Positions 1-8,034 of a stretch of 9,228 bases of DNA are shown here, in pieces. The stretch is from JAAUQA01 sp036351435 (GTDB taxonomy: Bacteria > Pseudomonadota > Gammaproteobacteria > Competibacterales > Competibacteraceae). Every line of letters starts with the position of its first letter. The stretch's first letter is position 1. A model generated the notes under the pieces. It made no database searches. It saw only the letters and a program-made list of their open reading frames with translations, and was not told the DNA's origin. The stretch spans positions 1 through 9,228 of the forward strand of contig JAZBPA010000253.1 of NCBI GenBank assembly GCA_036351435.1. Direction: 5' to 3'. The translations under genes and the position numbers were made by a program.

Positions 1-6
1 AAGGTT

Positions 7-141
7 TTATATCGATAATCTAAGAAGCGCCTGCCCATCCTTGTCATAAAGTGACCCGATATGGCCATTGGAACCGATCTGAGCAGGTTGCCGCTGAGTC
101 AACACGTCGAAATCTACGGGCGCGTTTTTTGCTAAGCTATT
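7..141 (-). pseudogene. Possible C-terminal remnant of an unidentified gene
   Basis: On the minus strand a frame is open from 141 down to a TAA at 9-7, giving 44 sense codons. An in-frame TAA at 144-142 closes it upstream, and there is no ATG. The conceptual peptide includes VDFDVLTQRQPAQIGSNGHI followed by GSLYDKDGQALLRLSI, a mixed composition that looks more protein-like than random intergenic sequence. A run of six C (151-156, plus strand) and a run of six T (125-130) lie close to where the frame breaks, so an indel could have separated it from a longer reading frame. I do not recognise a family with any confidence; the Gly-rich, beta-strand-like ending vaguely recalls a secreted or outer-membrane protein tail. 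It may equally be chance. Confidence 0.2.
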
Positions 142-342
142 TTAAGATATCCCCCCAATAGCTCTCCACTGCAACTAGGCCTTCGCGGTTCGCTCCGAAA
201 TCTGCGATTGGCCAGTAAGCCCCATTGCGGCAATGTAACGAAAAATAATAGCTAGTACGCAGGCACCATACCGATCAATGAAAACAAGAATCTTCAAATC
301 AAATCAACTACCAGCTAACACCCGTGCTCAAATTTTATGCAC
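142..342 (+). other. Non-coding leader/promoter region upstream of the PKS gene
   Basis: No convincing gene is present on either strand. The part from about 231 to 300 is richer in A+T than the coding DNA downstream, which fits a promoter region. TTGCGG at 225-230 with TAGCTA at 249-254 (18-nt spacing) is a weak sigma70-like pair, and neither box is close to consensus. I see no clear operator, riboswitch or terminator hairpin. Confidence 0.35.
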
Positions 343-347
343 GAGGA
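343..347 (+). promoter_or_regulatory. Ribosome binding site deciding the PKS start
   Basis: GAGGA ends 9 nt before the ATG at 357, which is ordinary Shine-Dalgarno spacing. The frame is also open to a GTG at 324, but no purine-rich site precedes that codon. The 11 residues it would add (LKFYARGCAG after the start) fall outside the KS homology, which begins right after the ATG with HEPIAIIG. This site therefore favours 357. Confidence 0.7.
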
Positions 348-356
348 TGTGCCGGC

Positions 357-3300
357 ATGCATGAACCTATCGCCATTATTGGCCTCGGACTGAGATTTCC
401 CGGCGGTGCCAACTCACCGGAAACATTCTGGCAACTCCTGATAGAGGGACGTGATGCTGTCACGGAATTACAGCCCGAACGGTGGAACCTTGATCGTTTT
501 TTTCATCCCCGTACCGGCATGCCCGGCAAAGCCTATACAAAAGCGGCGGGACAACTGAACGACATCTGGTCATTCGATGCGAATTTTTTCGGTATCTCTC
601 CGCGAGAAGCAGGGCAAATCGACCCTCAACAACGCCTGTTGTTGGAAATGACCTGGGAAGCATTTGAAGATGCTGGGTTAGTTCCTTCCCAACTCAAAGG
701 CTCCGAAACCGGTGTTTTTATCGGCATTTCCAGCACAGATTTCGCGAACGATCACTTCGACGATCCGGCTACCGCAAACGCCTATTTCATGACGGGGAGC
801 ACCCTGAGCGTCGCAGCTAACCGCATCTCCTATCTATTCGATTTACGCGGCCCGAGCATGGCAATCGACACCGCCTGTTCCTCCTCTTTGGTGGCGCTGC
901 ATCAGGCTTGTCAAAGTCTGCGTTCAGGCGCCGCCGAACTGGCTGTCTGTGGCGGTGTAAATATATTGTTAAGCCCGTTCCCGTTTGTGGGATTTTCCCA
1001 AGCGTCCATGCTCTCTCCAGAGGGCCGTTGTAAGGCTTTCGACGCCAGTGGTCGAGGTTACGTGCGCTCCGAAGGAGGAGCGGTGGTCGTACTCAAACCG
1101 CTTAATCAGGCCAAAGCGGATGGCGATCCGATACGGGCTGTCATTCTTGACGCGAGTAGCAATTGTGACGGTCGCACAGGCGGAATATCACTGCCAAACT
1201 CCTTGACTCAGCAAGAACTCATGCAACGGGTTCATCAAAACCTTGCGCTTGATCCCGGCCGCATTGCCTATGTCGAAATGCATGGCACCGGTACCACCGT
1301 CGGGGACCCGGTAGAGGCAGAAGCTGTGGGACAGGCTATCGGCAGCCATAAAACAGCTAACAATCCACTGCTGATCGGTTCAGTCAAAACCAACATCGGT
1401 CATTTAGAATCGGCCTCAGGTATGGCGGGCCTCAGCAAGGCGATCCTATGCCTACAACACAAACTTGCTCCCCCATCCTTACATTTCTCCACCCCTAACC
1501 CCAACATCCCGTTCTCTGACCTCAATCTCCGGGTGGTCACCAGCCCGGCCCCCTTGTCGAACGCAGATGGTCCGGTGCTGATCGGAGTGAACTCATTCGG
1601 CTTTGGTGGTGCCAACGCACACGCGCTGCTGAGCGAGTTTATCTCGAATGCACCGGTCGCTTCCGAAGAACCTGAGAAAACAGCGGGTCATATCGTACCC
1701 CTGTTGATCTCCGCACGCAGTGAAGAATCGCTAATTACCCTAGCGAGTAATTATCAGAAACGGGTTACTGACGAATCTTCGTCATTCGTAGAGATCGCCC
1801 GTGCTGCGGCCATGCGTCGTGAACATCATCCTTATCGGCTGGCTGCACTCGGCACCAACCGCACAGAAGTCGCCAGCGCGTTGGACTCATTCGCGACGGA
1901 GACCAAACACGCTGGCATCTGCCATGCGCACTGCCACCCCGGAGCAGGTCGGACCGTCGGCGTGTTTTCCGGCAACGGCGCCCAGTGGTTAGGCATGGGC
2001 AGGCGATTGTTCGAAACGGAGCCGGAGTTTCGGCGCTGGATAGAAACAGTGGATAGCGCTTTATCGGTTCATACACAATGGTCGATAGTCGACGAATTAT
2101 TCGCTGACGAAGAGCAGTCACGACTAGCCATGACTGATATCGCCCAGCCATTGTTATTTGCCATTCAGGTTGCCCTGTGGGAAGTGTTACGCGAACGCGG
2201 CGTGGTTTTCGCCGCGGTGCTGGGCCATAGCGTCGGTGAAGTCGCCGCTGCTTACGCCGCTGGAATCCTTGATTTACAAAACGCCGTCAAGGTGATTTTC
2301 GAACGCAGTCGGTTTCAGCAACACACCCAAGGACAAGGCCGTATGGCCGCTGCAGCATTATCCGTAGATAATGCACGCCGGGAAATCGCTGATTTCGACG
2401 AACGCATTGAGATTGCCGCCGTAAACAGCCCCAAGTCGGTCACCTTGGCCGGGCCATTGGCAGACTTGCAACTGCTTGGCGAACGACTGACCACGCGCAA
2501 CATATTTTACCGGCTTCTGGATTTGGATTACGCCTTTCACAGTCGCGTCATGGACCCGATTGAGGACGGGTTGCGCTCTGCCTTGCAACCATTAAAACCT
2601 CAAGCTAGACAGATCCGTTTCGTGTCTACAGTAACCGGGAATGATCTACAAGGCTCCGAATTAGATGCGCAATATTGGTGGCGGAACGTCCGTTGTCCGG
2701 TCCGGTTTCACGATGCCGTCGAGTTATTGGTTCAGGAAGGGCACGAAGTTTTTCTGGAATTAGGGCCCCATGCCATTCTTCAATACTATCTCAATGAGAC
2801 CATTCGAGCCCGAGAATCTCATGCAGCTGTGATCGGTACGCTGGACCGCAAGGAACCCGAAGATATCCAACTGGCGCGCAGTTTGGGCCAGATCTACGTG
2901 CACGGCGGCAAGGTCGACTTTCGCCGCCTGTATCGGGGAGGACCGTCACACCAAGTCCCATTGCCCCTGTATCCCTGGAACAAAGAGCATCACTGGTTCG
3001 AAGAAACACCTGAATCCTTACGCTACTTGCATGGCGAGCGAGAGCACCCCTTGCTCGGTTTTCGTCAGTCTGCCACTACAATGGAGTGGCAAAGTCTGAT
3101 TGATACCGATTTGTTTCCTTGGCTCGCAGATCATGTCGTTAACGGGGCTACCTTGCTTCCCGCTGCGGCGTTCACCGAAATGGCATTTGCCGCTGCCGCA
3201 GCACTGTTTGACGAAGCACCTCTAGAAATCGAGCAGCTGGACATTTTGCGTCCGCTGGAACTCACCGAAAACAAGTCTCGAGTTTTGCAATTCACAGTTA

Positions 3301-6300
3301 CTGGGGAAATCGGTTCATTCACCATCAGCAGCCGGGGTTATCTGGAAACGGGTGGTTGGATTATCCACGCCGTCGGTCAATTGCTGCGCGGCACAGAGCA
3401 GCGCATTGCTTACCCGGATGCAGAACTGCTCTCATTGATCCAATCTGGAACCCATCGTCGGTCCGCTGATCATTACAACATGGCTCAACGGTTAGGACTC
3501 CATTATGGACCGGCTTTTCAGTGCGTCGATGAACTCTGGAGTAACGCCGAATGGAGTTGGGCGAAACTGCGCAAACCACCCACCGACACCACGGACTTAG
3601 ACCAGTATCTTTTGCATCCAAGTCTGCTGGACGGTTGTTTGCAGACCTTGTTTGCTATCCTCATGCAGTTCGAGGGTAATGCGGAAAATTGCCTCTATTT
3701 GCCGACGGTCATGGGGCGTGTTGTTTTGCTTCAACCCGGCAAGGTCCCTCAATTCTGCGCGACGCATCTGACCAAAACCAGTGTCCGTTCGGTGGTTGCG
3801 GACTTTTCCTTATTTGACGAGGATAAGGTTCTCGTTGCGCATTTATCCGGCTGTCGGTTCAGGCGATTGGAATTGCGTTCGGTCAGATCTTTGCCAGCAC
3901 TTTATCGTTTTCAGCCGGTCGTTTGTGATCCACCTGCAGTCCGGGTTGCGCCAGATTCAACAACACTAGAAGCTGTTTCATCGGCGATGGCGACAGCGGT
4001 CTTGAAAACCGTTGCACAAAACCAGCATGAGATCTATCAAGAGGAGGTGGAACCGCTACTCGATGCTTTAACTGGGGCCTTTGCGTACCAGACGCTACTA
4101 CCGCTGCTGAATACGGACGGCACGTTAACCCGAGAGGACTTACGGCATGGCGTTCTCAGCGACCAAGAATCCCTAGTCCGCTATCTGCTCAGCCTTGCCG
4201 AAGACGATGGCTATTTACTGAATACCACGGAGGGCTGGCAACTCAACCCTGATAAGTCGATTTTTCCAGCGCAAGATATCTGGCGCCTGCTGTTGGCGGA
4301 ACATGCAGAGCTGCTACCTGAACTGGTGCAAATTGGTCGCTGTGGTTTAAATCTAGCTGCTGTGCTGAAAGGGAACACCGAACCCGATTGGTTACAGAAT
4401 CCGCAGGGCTCGGCCGTATTAACTCATTTGCGTGACAACTCTGTTAGCTTGGGACCGGTCAATGAAGGACTGCGTGCGGCAATCGCTGAGTTCGTCCGCC
4501 ATCGGAGTAGTCCCAGACGCCTGCGACTACTCCATTTAGGCCATGAACATCCCGAGTTGATATACAGCTTATTACCGCTACTGCCCAAGGATGGATTCGA
4601 GTATGTCGTCGCAAGTCCTGAAGAGGGCATTCTTGCATTCATCGAAGGTGAATTTAGCACCCATCCGAACGTTTCAACGTGGCGCCTCAACTCCGAGGAT
4701 ACGCAACCCGAACATCACTATGATCTGGTAGTGAGCTGGGACTTATCGAGCCGAACGGACCAATTATCCCGGGACTTTGCCTGGATTCGGCGGCAATTAC
4801 GGCCACAAGGATTGGCTTTATTCGTTGGCCGGAACCCAACTCGCTCAATGGATCTGGTAGAAGGGATACATCCATCTTGGTGGGTGGCAGAGCGGTCTGA
4901 TAAAACTCCTGTCTCGCACGCATTGCCCGTAAGGCGCTGGCTTGCAGCCTTAACGGAGGCCGACTACCGCACCGTTGAACTGCTTGCTCCACAGCAGGTT
5001 CCGTTACGCAACACCTTCTTGCTTGCAGCCTGGCCCGCCCAAACGCCCTCGTTGCCACCGGTGACTGAAGAACCTACAACGGAATCGCGTTCCGTACTTA
5101 TTCTCAGCTCTGATCACGGCATCGGCCATACTTTGGCTCAGGCTATGCTCAACGGTCTCGCGAAAACAGCAAACCAAACCTGCTGGGCGACGATCGGTGC
5201 GACAAGAACCGCAGCCACAGATATTACCCTTGCTGCAGCCGGACGCGAAGACTTCAGCAACCTGTTGTTGAATTTAGCGCATCAAGATGACTACCCAGAC
5301 GTGGTAGTCAATCTGCTTGGTTTACAGACCGCCGTTGATCCCGAGGAAACCGACTCGTTGGTGGATCAGGAACTCGGTTGCTTGGCCACCATGCATCTGG
5401 TACAAGCGCTAGCGGAAATCGCTTACGATAAATCACCGCAGTTGGTAATCGTCACCACCAATGGGTTAATCCACCCCGCTCAGCAAGAAAGCACAGCAAC
5501 ACCCGTACCTTCTCAATGGGCGCTGACCGGCTTGCGACGGGTTATTGCCAACGAACATCCGGCACTTCATTGCAGGCTTATAGATCTGCAAGGCGAGGAC
5601 CTTATTGGAAGTGCAGCAGAGGCCCTGGTTCGGGAATTGGATGCGGTTGATGATGAGGACGAGGTCATTCTCGACGGTCAATCCCGTTACGGTCTGCGGC
5701 TACGCACTATCTTGCCTGAATTATTGGATGAAACGCCCCGTCCGGAAAACACCGACTACCACCTAGATTTCAGCGCCCCCGGTTCATTGGATAATCTCCA
5801 ATGGCACCGTCAGCAAACCCGCCAAGTCGGGGATGACGAAATCCAGGTACAGGTACGCGCCGCTGGGCTCAATTTCCGCGATGTCATGTGGGCGATGGGG
5901 CTGTTACAGGACGAGGCAGTTGAGGACGGATTCGCCGGCCCCACGCTGGGAATGGAATGTTCCGGCATCGTCGAGCAAGTCGGGGATGCCGTTGCAGACT
6001 TTCAAGTCGGCGACGAGGTGGTGTGTTTTGCACCGAGTTGTTTCGCCAATCGGATTATCGCCAAGACCACTGCAACGGCCTTAAAACCGCAGCAGTTGTC
6101 CTTCGAAGCCGCAGCGACCATCCCAAGCGCCTTTTTTACCGTCTACTACGCGTTACACCACTTGGCTCAAGTACAACCCGGAGAACGGGTGTTGATCCAC
6201 GGCGCGGCCGGTGGCGTCGGACTAGCTGCCATTCAGTACGCGCGATACATTGGCGCCGAGGTATTTGCCACTGCCGGCACCCCTGAGAAAAGAGACTTTC

Positions 6301-7955
6301 TGGCATTGCTCGGTGTGGAAAAGATTTATAATTCCCGTTCGCTGGACTTTGCACATGCGATACTCGACGCGACCGGCGGCAAGGGAGTGGATGTGGTGCT
6401 CAATTCGCTGGCTGGCGAAGCTATCGAACGCAATCTCCGCATCCTACGTCCTTTCGGTCGGTTTCTTGAGCTGGGCAAGCGGGATTTCTACGCCGACAGC
6501 AAGATCGGTTTGCGTCCGTTTCGCAATAATATTACCTATTACGGTATAGACGCCGACCAATTGCTAACTAACCGCCCAACCCTAGCGAAGCAGCTATTCC
6601 AGGGCATGATGGCCCTATTCGCGGAAGGTGTTTTCCGCCCCTTGCCGTATCGGGTATTCCCGCATGAACGCATCCACCAAGCCTTCCGGACCATGCAGCA
6701 ATCACGTCACATCGGTAAGATCGTGGTTCTGCCCAATGCGCCAGCGAGCGCAGCAATACCTAAACATCTGCCTAGGGGTGTGGTGTATTCCGAGGCCGCC
6801 TATCTGATCACCGGTGGCCTTGGCGGATTCGGTCTCGCCACAGCGCGCTGGTTGTCGCACAAAGGCGCCCGCCATGTGTTCTTGCTGGGACGCAGTGGAA
6901 CCATATCCGCCGAAGCACAAACCGTGTTGGATGAGATAGCGAGCAATGGCACAACGGTGCGCGTGTTGCAAACCGATGTGGCCGAACGTTCCCAGTTGCA
7001 AGCGGCATTGCGAGATGTACGCGCGACCGGCCTCCCACTGCGTGGTGTCGTTCATGCCGCCATGGTTCTGGAAGACGGCATCCTGAGTAATTTGGATTCT
7101 GAGCGGTTCATGCGAGTGCTCCGACCCAAGATCGCCGGCGCATGGAATCTACATCAACTGACGGTGGATGATCCAGTTGATTTCTTTGTGCTGTATTCCT
7201 CCGCGACAACCCAGCTGGGCAGTCCGGGTCAAGCTAACTATGTAGCAGCCAACGCGTATCTGGAAGGATTGGCTGAGTACCGGCATCGGCAGAACCTGCC
7301 CGCCTTAGCGGTCGCTTGGGGTGCAATCGCGGACGTCGGGGTGGTCGCCCGAGACGAAAAGCTAGGCGAATCGCTCGCTGCACGTACTGGTCTCAAACCG
7401 TTGCAATCGGGTCGGGCACTCGCCGCACTGGATCTGTTAATCGGCGCGGGCACAACTAACTGTGGGGTCATCGACCTTGACTGGAGCACCCTCAGGCGTG
7501 TTCTCCCCTCCGCCAATGCGGCCCGCTTCGCCGAAGCCTTGGCGGGCGCAGCAACGACCGTGCTCGGTGATACGGCTGATTTCCGCGACAGCATCGCTGG
7601 CCTCAGCATGGACCAAATTAAGCCGTTGGTGGAAACTGCGTTGCGCGAACAAGTCGGCAAGGTTTTACGACTTCCTGCCGACAAGATCGATCCAGCGCTT
7701 TCTTTGCAAGATATGGGTATGGACTCATTAATGGCGGCTGAACTGGCTTTAGAGATCGAACAACACTTTGGCATTCCCTTCTCTTCAATGAGCGCCGCCG
7801 CTGCCGGTAGTCTATCGGAAACCGCCGCCCGGATTGCCGCTACGCTCGCAAATGTCGGGTCACAGGAAAACGAAACTTCTGCAAAAACCGCGACGGATCA
7901 GTGGTCAAACACCCTGGAGAAGCACGGAATCGAGTTAGAGGAAAGTCAACCATGA
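357..7955 (+). CDS. Single-module highly reducing type I polyketide synthase (KS-AT-DH-psiMT-psiKR-ER-KR-ACP)
   Basis: This is a 2532-residue cytosolic megasynthase that elongates an acyl chain with CoA-activated extender units and can reduce each beta-keto group fully. Domains in order, by residue: KS 3-425, AT 534-833, DH 897-1175, methyltransferase-like 1208-1561, structural pseudo-KR 1579-1785, ER 1801-2125, KR 2147-2362, ACP 2421-2497, then a 35-residue hydrophilic tail. Active-site residues are present in all domains except the methyltransferase. The single complete module with its own ACP and no upstream PKS in view suggests iterative use, as in fungal highly reducing PKSs and bacterial mycocerosic-acid-type synthases (inference). 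There is no thioesterase, reductase or condensation domain, so release must occur in trans; the downstream alpha-oxoamine synthase is the natural candidate. The ATG at 357 is preferred over the GTG at 324 because of the GAGGA site. The family call is secure; the product is not known. Confidence 0.96.
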   Translation: MHEPIAIIGLGLRFPGGANSPETFWQLLIEGRDAVTELQPERWNLDRFFHPRTGMPGKAYTKAAGQLNDIWSFDANFFGISPREAGQIDPQQRLLLEMTWEAFEDAGLVPSQLKGSETGVFIGISSTDFANDHFDDPATANAYFMTGSTLSVAANRISYLFDLRGPSMAIDTACSSSLVALHQACQSLRSGAAELAVCGGVNILLSPFPFVGFSQASMLSPEGRCKAFDASGRGYVRSEGGAVVVLKPLNQAKADGDPIRAVILDASSNCDGRTGGISLPNSLTQQELMQRVHQNLALDPGRIAYVEMHGTGTTVGDPVEAEAVGQAIGSHKTANNPLLIGSVKTNIGHLESASGMAGLSKAILCLQHKLAPPSLHFSTPNPNIPFSDLNLRVVTSPAPLSNADGPVLIGVNSFGFGGANAHALLSEFISNAPVASEEPEKTAGHIVPLLISARSEESLITLASNYQKRVTDESSSFVEIARAAAMRREHHPYRLAALGTNRTEVASALDSFATETKHAGICHAHCHPGAGRTVGVFSGNGAQWLGMGRRLFETEPEFRRWIETVDSALSVHTQWSIVDELFADEEQSRLAMTDIAQPLLFAIQVALWEVLRERGVVFAAVLGHSVGEVAAAYAAGILDLQNAVKVIFERSRFQQHTQGQGRMAAAALSVDNARREIADFDERIEIAAVNSPKSVTLAGPLADLQLLGERLTTRNIFYRLLDLDYAFHSRVMDPIEDGLRSALQPLKPQARQIRFVSTVTGNDLQGSELDAQYWWRNVRCPVRFHDAVELLVQEGHEVFLELGPHAILQYYLNETIRARESHAAVIGTLDRKEPEDIQLARSLGQIYVHGGKVDFRRLYRGGPSHQVPLPLYPWNKEHHWFEETPESLRYLHGEREHPLLGFRQSATTMEWQSLIDTDLFPWLADHVVNGATLLPAAAFTEMAFAAAAALFDEAPLEIEQLDILRPLELTENKSRVLQFTVTGEIGSFTISSRGYLETGGWIIHAVGQLLRGTEQRIAYPDAELLSLIQSGTHRRSADHYNMAQRLGLHYGPAFQCVDELWSNAEWSWAKLRKPPTDTTDLDQYLLHPSLLDGCLQTLFAILMQFEGNAENCLYLPTVMGRVVLLQPGKVPQFCATHLTKTSVRSVVADFSLFDEDKVLVAHLSGCRFRRLELRSVRSLPALYRFQPVVCDPPAVRVAPDSTTLEAVSSAMATAVLKTVAQNQHEIYQEEVEPLLDALTGAFAYQTLLPLLNTDGTLTREDLRHGVLSDQESLVRYLLSLAEDDGYLLNTTEGWQLNPDKSIFPAQDIWRLLLAEHAELLPELVQIGRCGLNLAAVLKGNTEPDWLQNPQGSAVLTHLRDNSVSLGPVNEGLRAAIAEFVRHRSSPRRLRLLHLGHEHPELIYSLLPLLPKDGFEYVVASPEEGILAFIEGEFSTHPNVSTWRLNSEDTQPEHHYDLVVSWDLSSRTDQLSRDFAWIRRQLRPQGLALFVGRNPTRSMDLVEGIHPSWWVAERSDKTPVSHALPVRRWLAALTEADYRTVELLAPQQVPLRNTFLLAAWPAQTPSLPPVTEEPTTESRSVLILSSDHGIGHTLAQAMLNGLAKTANQTCWATIGATRTAATDITLAAAGREDFSNLLLNLAHQDDYPDVVVNLLGLQTAVDPEETDSLVDQELGCLATMHLVQALAEIAYDKSPQLVIVTTNGLIHPAQQESTATPVPSQWALTGLRRVIANEHPALHCRLIDLQGEDLIGSAAEALVRELDAVDDEDEVILDGQSRYGLRLRTILPELLDETPRPENTDYHLDFSAPGSLDNLQWHRQQTRQVGDDEIQVQVRAAGLNFRDVMWAMGLLQDEAVEDGFAGPTLGMECSGIVEQVGDAVADFQVGDEVVCFAPSCFANRIIAKTTATALKPQQLSFEAAATIPSAFFTVYYALHHLAQVQPGERVLIHGAAGGVGLAAIQYARYIGAEVFATAGTPEKRDFLALLGVEKIYNSRSLDFAHAILDATGGKGVDVVLNSLAGEAIERNLRILRPFGRFLELGKRDFYADSKIGLRPFRNNITYYGIDADQLLTNRPTLAKQLFQGMMALFAEGVFRPLPYRVFPHERIHQAFRTMQQSRHIGKIVVLPNAPASAAIPKHLPRGVVYSEAAYLITGGLGGFGLATARWLSHKGARHVFLLGRSGTISAEAQTVLDEIASNGTTVRVLQTDVAERSQLQAALRDVRATGLPLRGVVHAAMVLEDGILSNLDSERFMRVLRPKIAGAWNLHQLTVDDPVDFFVLYSSATTQLGSPGQANYVAANAYLEGLAEYRHRQNLPALAVAWGAIADVGVVARDEKLGESLAARTGLKPLQSGRALAALDLLIGAGTTNCGVIDLDWSTLRRVLPSANAARFAEALAGAATTVLGDTADFRDSIAGLSMDQIKPLVETALREQVGKVLRLPADKIDPALSLQDMGMDSLMAAELALEIEQHFGIPFSSMSAAAAGSLSETAARIAATLANVGSQENETSAKTATDQWSNTLEKHGIELEESQP
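363..1631 (+). other. KS domain (ketosynthase)
   Basis: Residues 3-425 of the PKS. The nucleophile Cys174 sits in DTACSSSL. His309 in HGTGT and His349 in NIGHLES complete the Cys-His-His triad. The domain ends with GVNSFGFGGANAH near residue 410-422. All residues needed for decarboxylative Claisen condensation are present. It starts almost at the N-terminus, leaving no room for a loading domain or an N-terminal docking helix. Confidence 0.96.
1956..2855 (+). other. AT domain (acyltransferase, malonyl-type predicted)
   Basis: Residues 534-833 of the PKS. It opens with VGVFSGNGAQWLGMG. The catalytic Ser625 lies in GHSVGE, and the partner His728 lies in the YAFHS motif (residues 725-729). In modular PKSs, HAFHS at this position marks malonyl-CoA and YASHS marks methylmalonyl-CoA. 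The Phe-His pair here points to malonyl-CoA, while the leading Tyr makes the prediction less than certain. Confidence 0.93.
3045..3881 (+). other. DH domain (dehydratase, double hotdog)
   Basis: Residues 897-1175 of the PKS. It begins with HPLLG. The catalytic His926 lies in the HxxxGxxxxP motif (HVVNGATLLP), and the catalytic Asp1092 lies in HPSLLDGCLQ. A YGPAFQ motif between them is also typical. It should dehydrate the beta-hydroxyacyl intermediate to the enoyl form. Confidence 0.92.
3978..5039 (+). other. Methyltransferase-like domain, probably inactive (psiMT)
   Basis: Residues about 1208-1561 of the PKS. Its position between DH and the pseudo-KR/ER half, its length of about 350 residues, and motifs such as WRLLLAEH, GLNLAAVLKG and a late YDLVVSWD all match the C-methyltransferase domain of reducing PKSs. 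The SAM-binding motif I, normally like LEVGAGTGG, reads LLHLGHEHP at residues 1391-1399: the acidic residue and two of the three glycines are gone. I infer that it no longer binds SAM and is kept for structure, as in animal fatty acid synthase. The alternative, that it methylates by an unusual binding mode, seems unlikely. Confidence 0.8.
5091..5711 (+). other. Structural pseudo-ketoreductase subdomain (psiKR)
   Basis: Residues 1579-1785 of the PKS, between the methyltransferase-like region and ER. A Rossmann-like strand SVLILSSDHGIGHTLA opens it, and strands such as PDVVVNLLGL and PQLVIVTTNG follow. It lacks the TGGxGxxG cofactor loop and the Ser/Tyr/Asn catalytic set, both of which occur in the later KR. 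In fully reducing PKS modules this half-domain buttresses the catalytic KR across the inserted ER. Confidence 0.75.
5757..6731 (+). other. ER domain (enoylreductase, MDR family)
   Basis: Residues 1801-2125 of the PKS. It has the N-terminal AAGLNFRDVM motif and the NADPH-binding loop LIHGAAGGVGLAAIQ (glycine loop from residue 1949). The GRFLELGKRDFY segment typical of PKS and fatty-acid synthase ERs follows, and the domain closes with HIGKIVV. It looks active, so fully saturated two-carbon units are possible. Confidence 0.94.
6795..7442 (+). other. KR domain (ketoreductase, B-type predicted)
   Basis: Residues 2147-2362 of the PKS. The NADPH loop is TGGLGGFG (from residue 2152). The catalytic set is Lys2258, Ser2282, Tyr2295 and Asn2299 (SSATTQLGSPGQANYVAAN). 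The LDD fingerprint of B-type KRs appears as LED (residues 2238-2240) with the key final Asp kept, and the A-type Trp is replaced by Leu. This predicts a D-configured (R) hydroxyl intermediate, which the DH then removes. Confidence 0.93.
7617..7847 (+). other. ACP domain (acyl carrier protein)
   Basis: Residues 2421-2497 of the PKS. The phosphopantetheine attachment site is Ser2457 in MGMDSLMAAEL, within the usual four-helix pattern (KVLRLPADKIDPALSLQDMG before it, IEQHFGIPF after it). It is the only carrier domain. A 35-residue polar tail follows, with no catalytic domain after it. Confidence 0.95.
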
Positions 7956-7966
7956 CAGATCATTGA
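7937..7966 (+). promoter_or_regulatory. Strong ribosome binding site and ATGA overlap opening a 4-codon frame
   Basis: AGAGGAAAG (7937-7945) precedes an ATG at 7952 with good spacing, and that ATG overlaps the PKS stop as ATGA, the classic layout for translational coupling. The frame reads only M-T-D-H before TGA at 7964-7966. The AOS frame is different, but it is open back to 7939, so one missing base near here, or a -1 slip, would join this start to the AOS with about 27 extra residues. It may be a tiny coupling leader, a frameshift scar, a sequence error, or coincidence. Confidence 0.45.
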
Positions 7967-8034
7967 AACCACTGCCCACTTCAACAAGTATTAAAAGTTT
8001 AGCAACAGATAATCAGCGAAGTAATCAATCGAAG

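Noticed and set aside
101..130. Possible rho-independent terminator before the T run at 125-130
   Set aside because: The only stem I can form (AACACG with CGCGTT) is six pairs with a mismatch and a 14-nt loop, too weak to call.
324..356. GTG start at 324 for the PKS
   Set aside because: No Shine-Dalgarno site before it, and the added residues precede the KS homology. The ATG at 357 has GAGGA 9 nt upstream.
4687..5058. Minus-strand open frame of 123 codons
   Set aside because: Antisense to the methyltransferase-like region of the PKS, with no recognisable domain and no convincing start signal.
5957..6286. Plus-strand open frame of 109 codons in another frame
   Set aside because: Arg- and Cys-rich shadow of the ER coding region; the ER frame is unambiguous here.
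7238..7774. Minus-strand open frame of 178 codons
   Set aside because: It lies wholly opposite the KR and ACP coding region, whose plus-strand reading carries clear catalytic motifs. Its Ser/Ala/Arg-rich composition is what an antisense frame of a G+C-biased gene gives.
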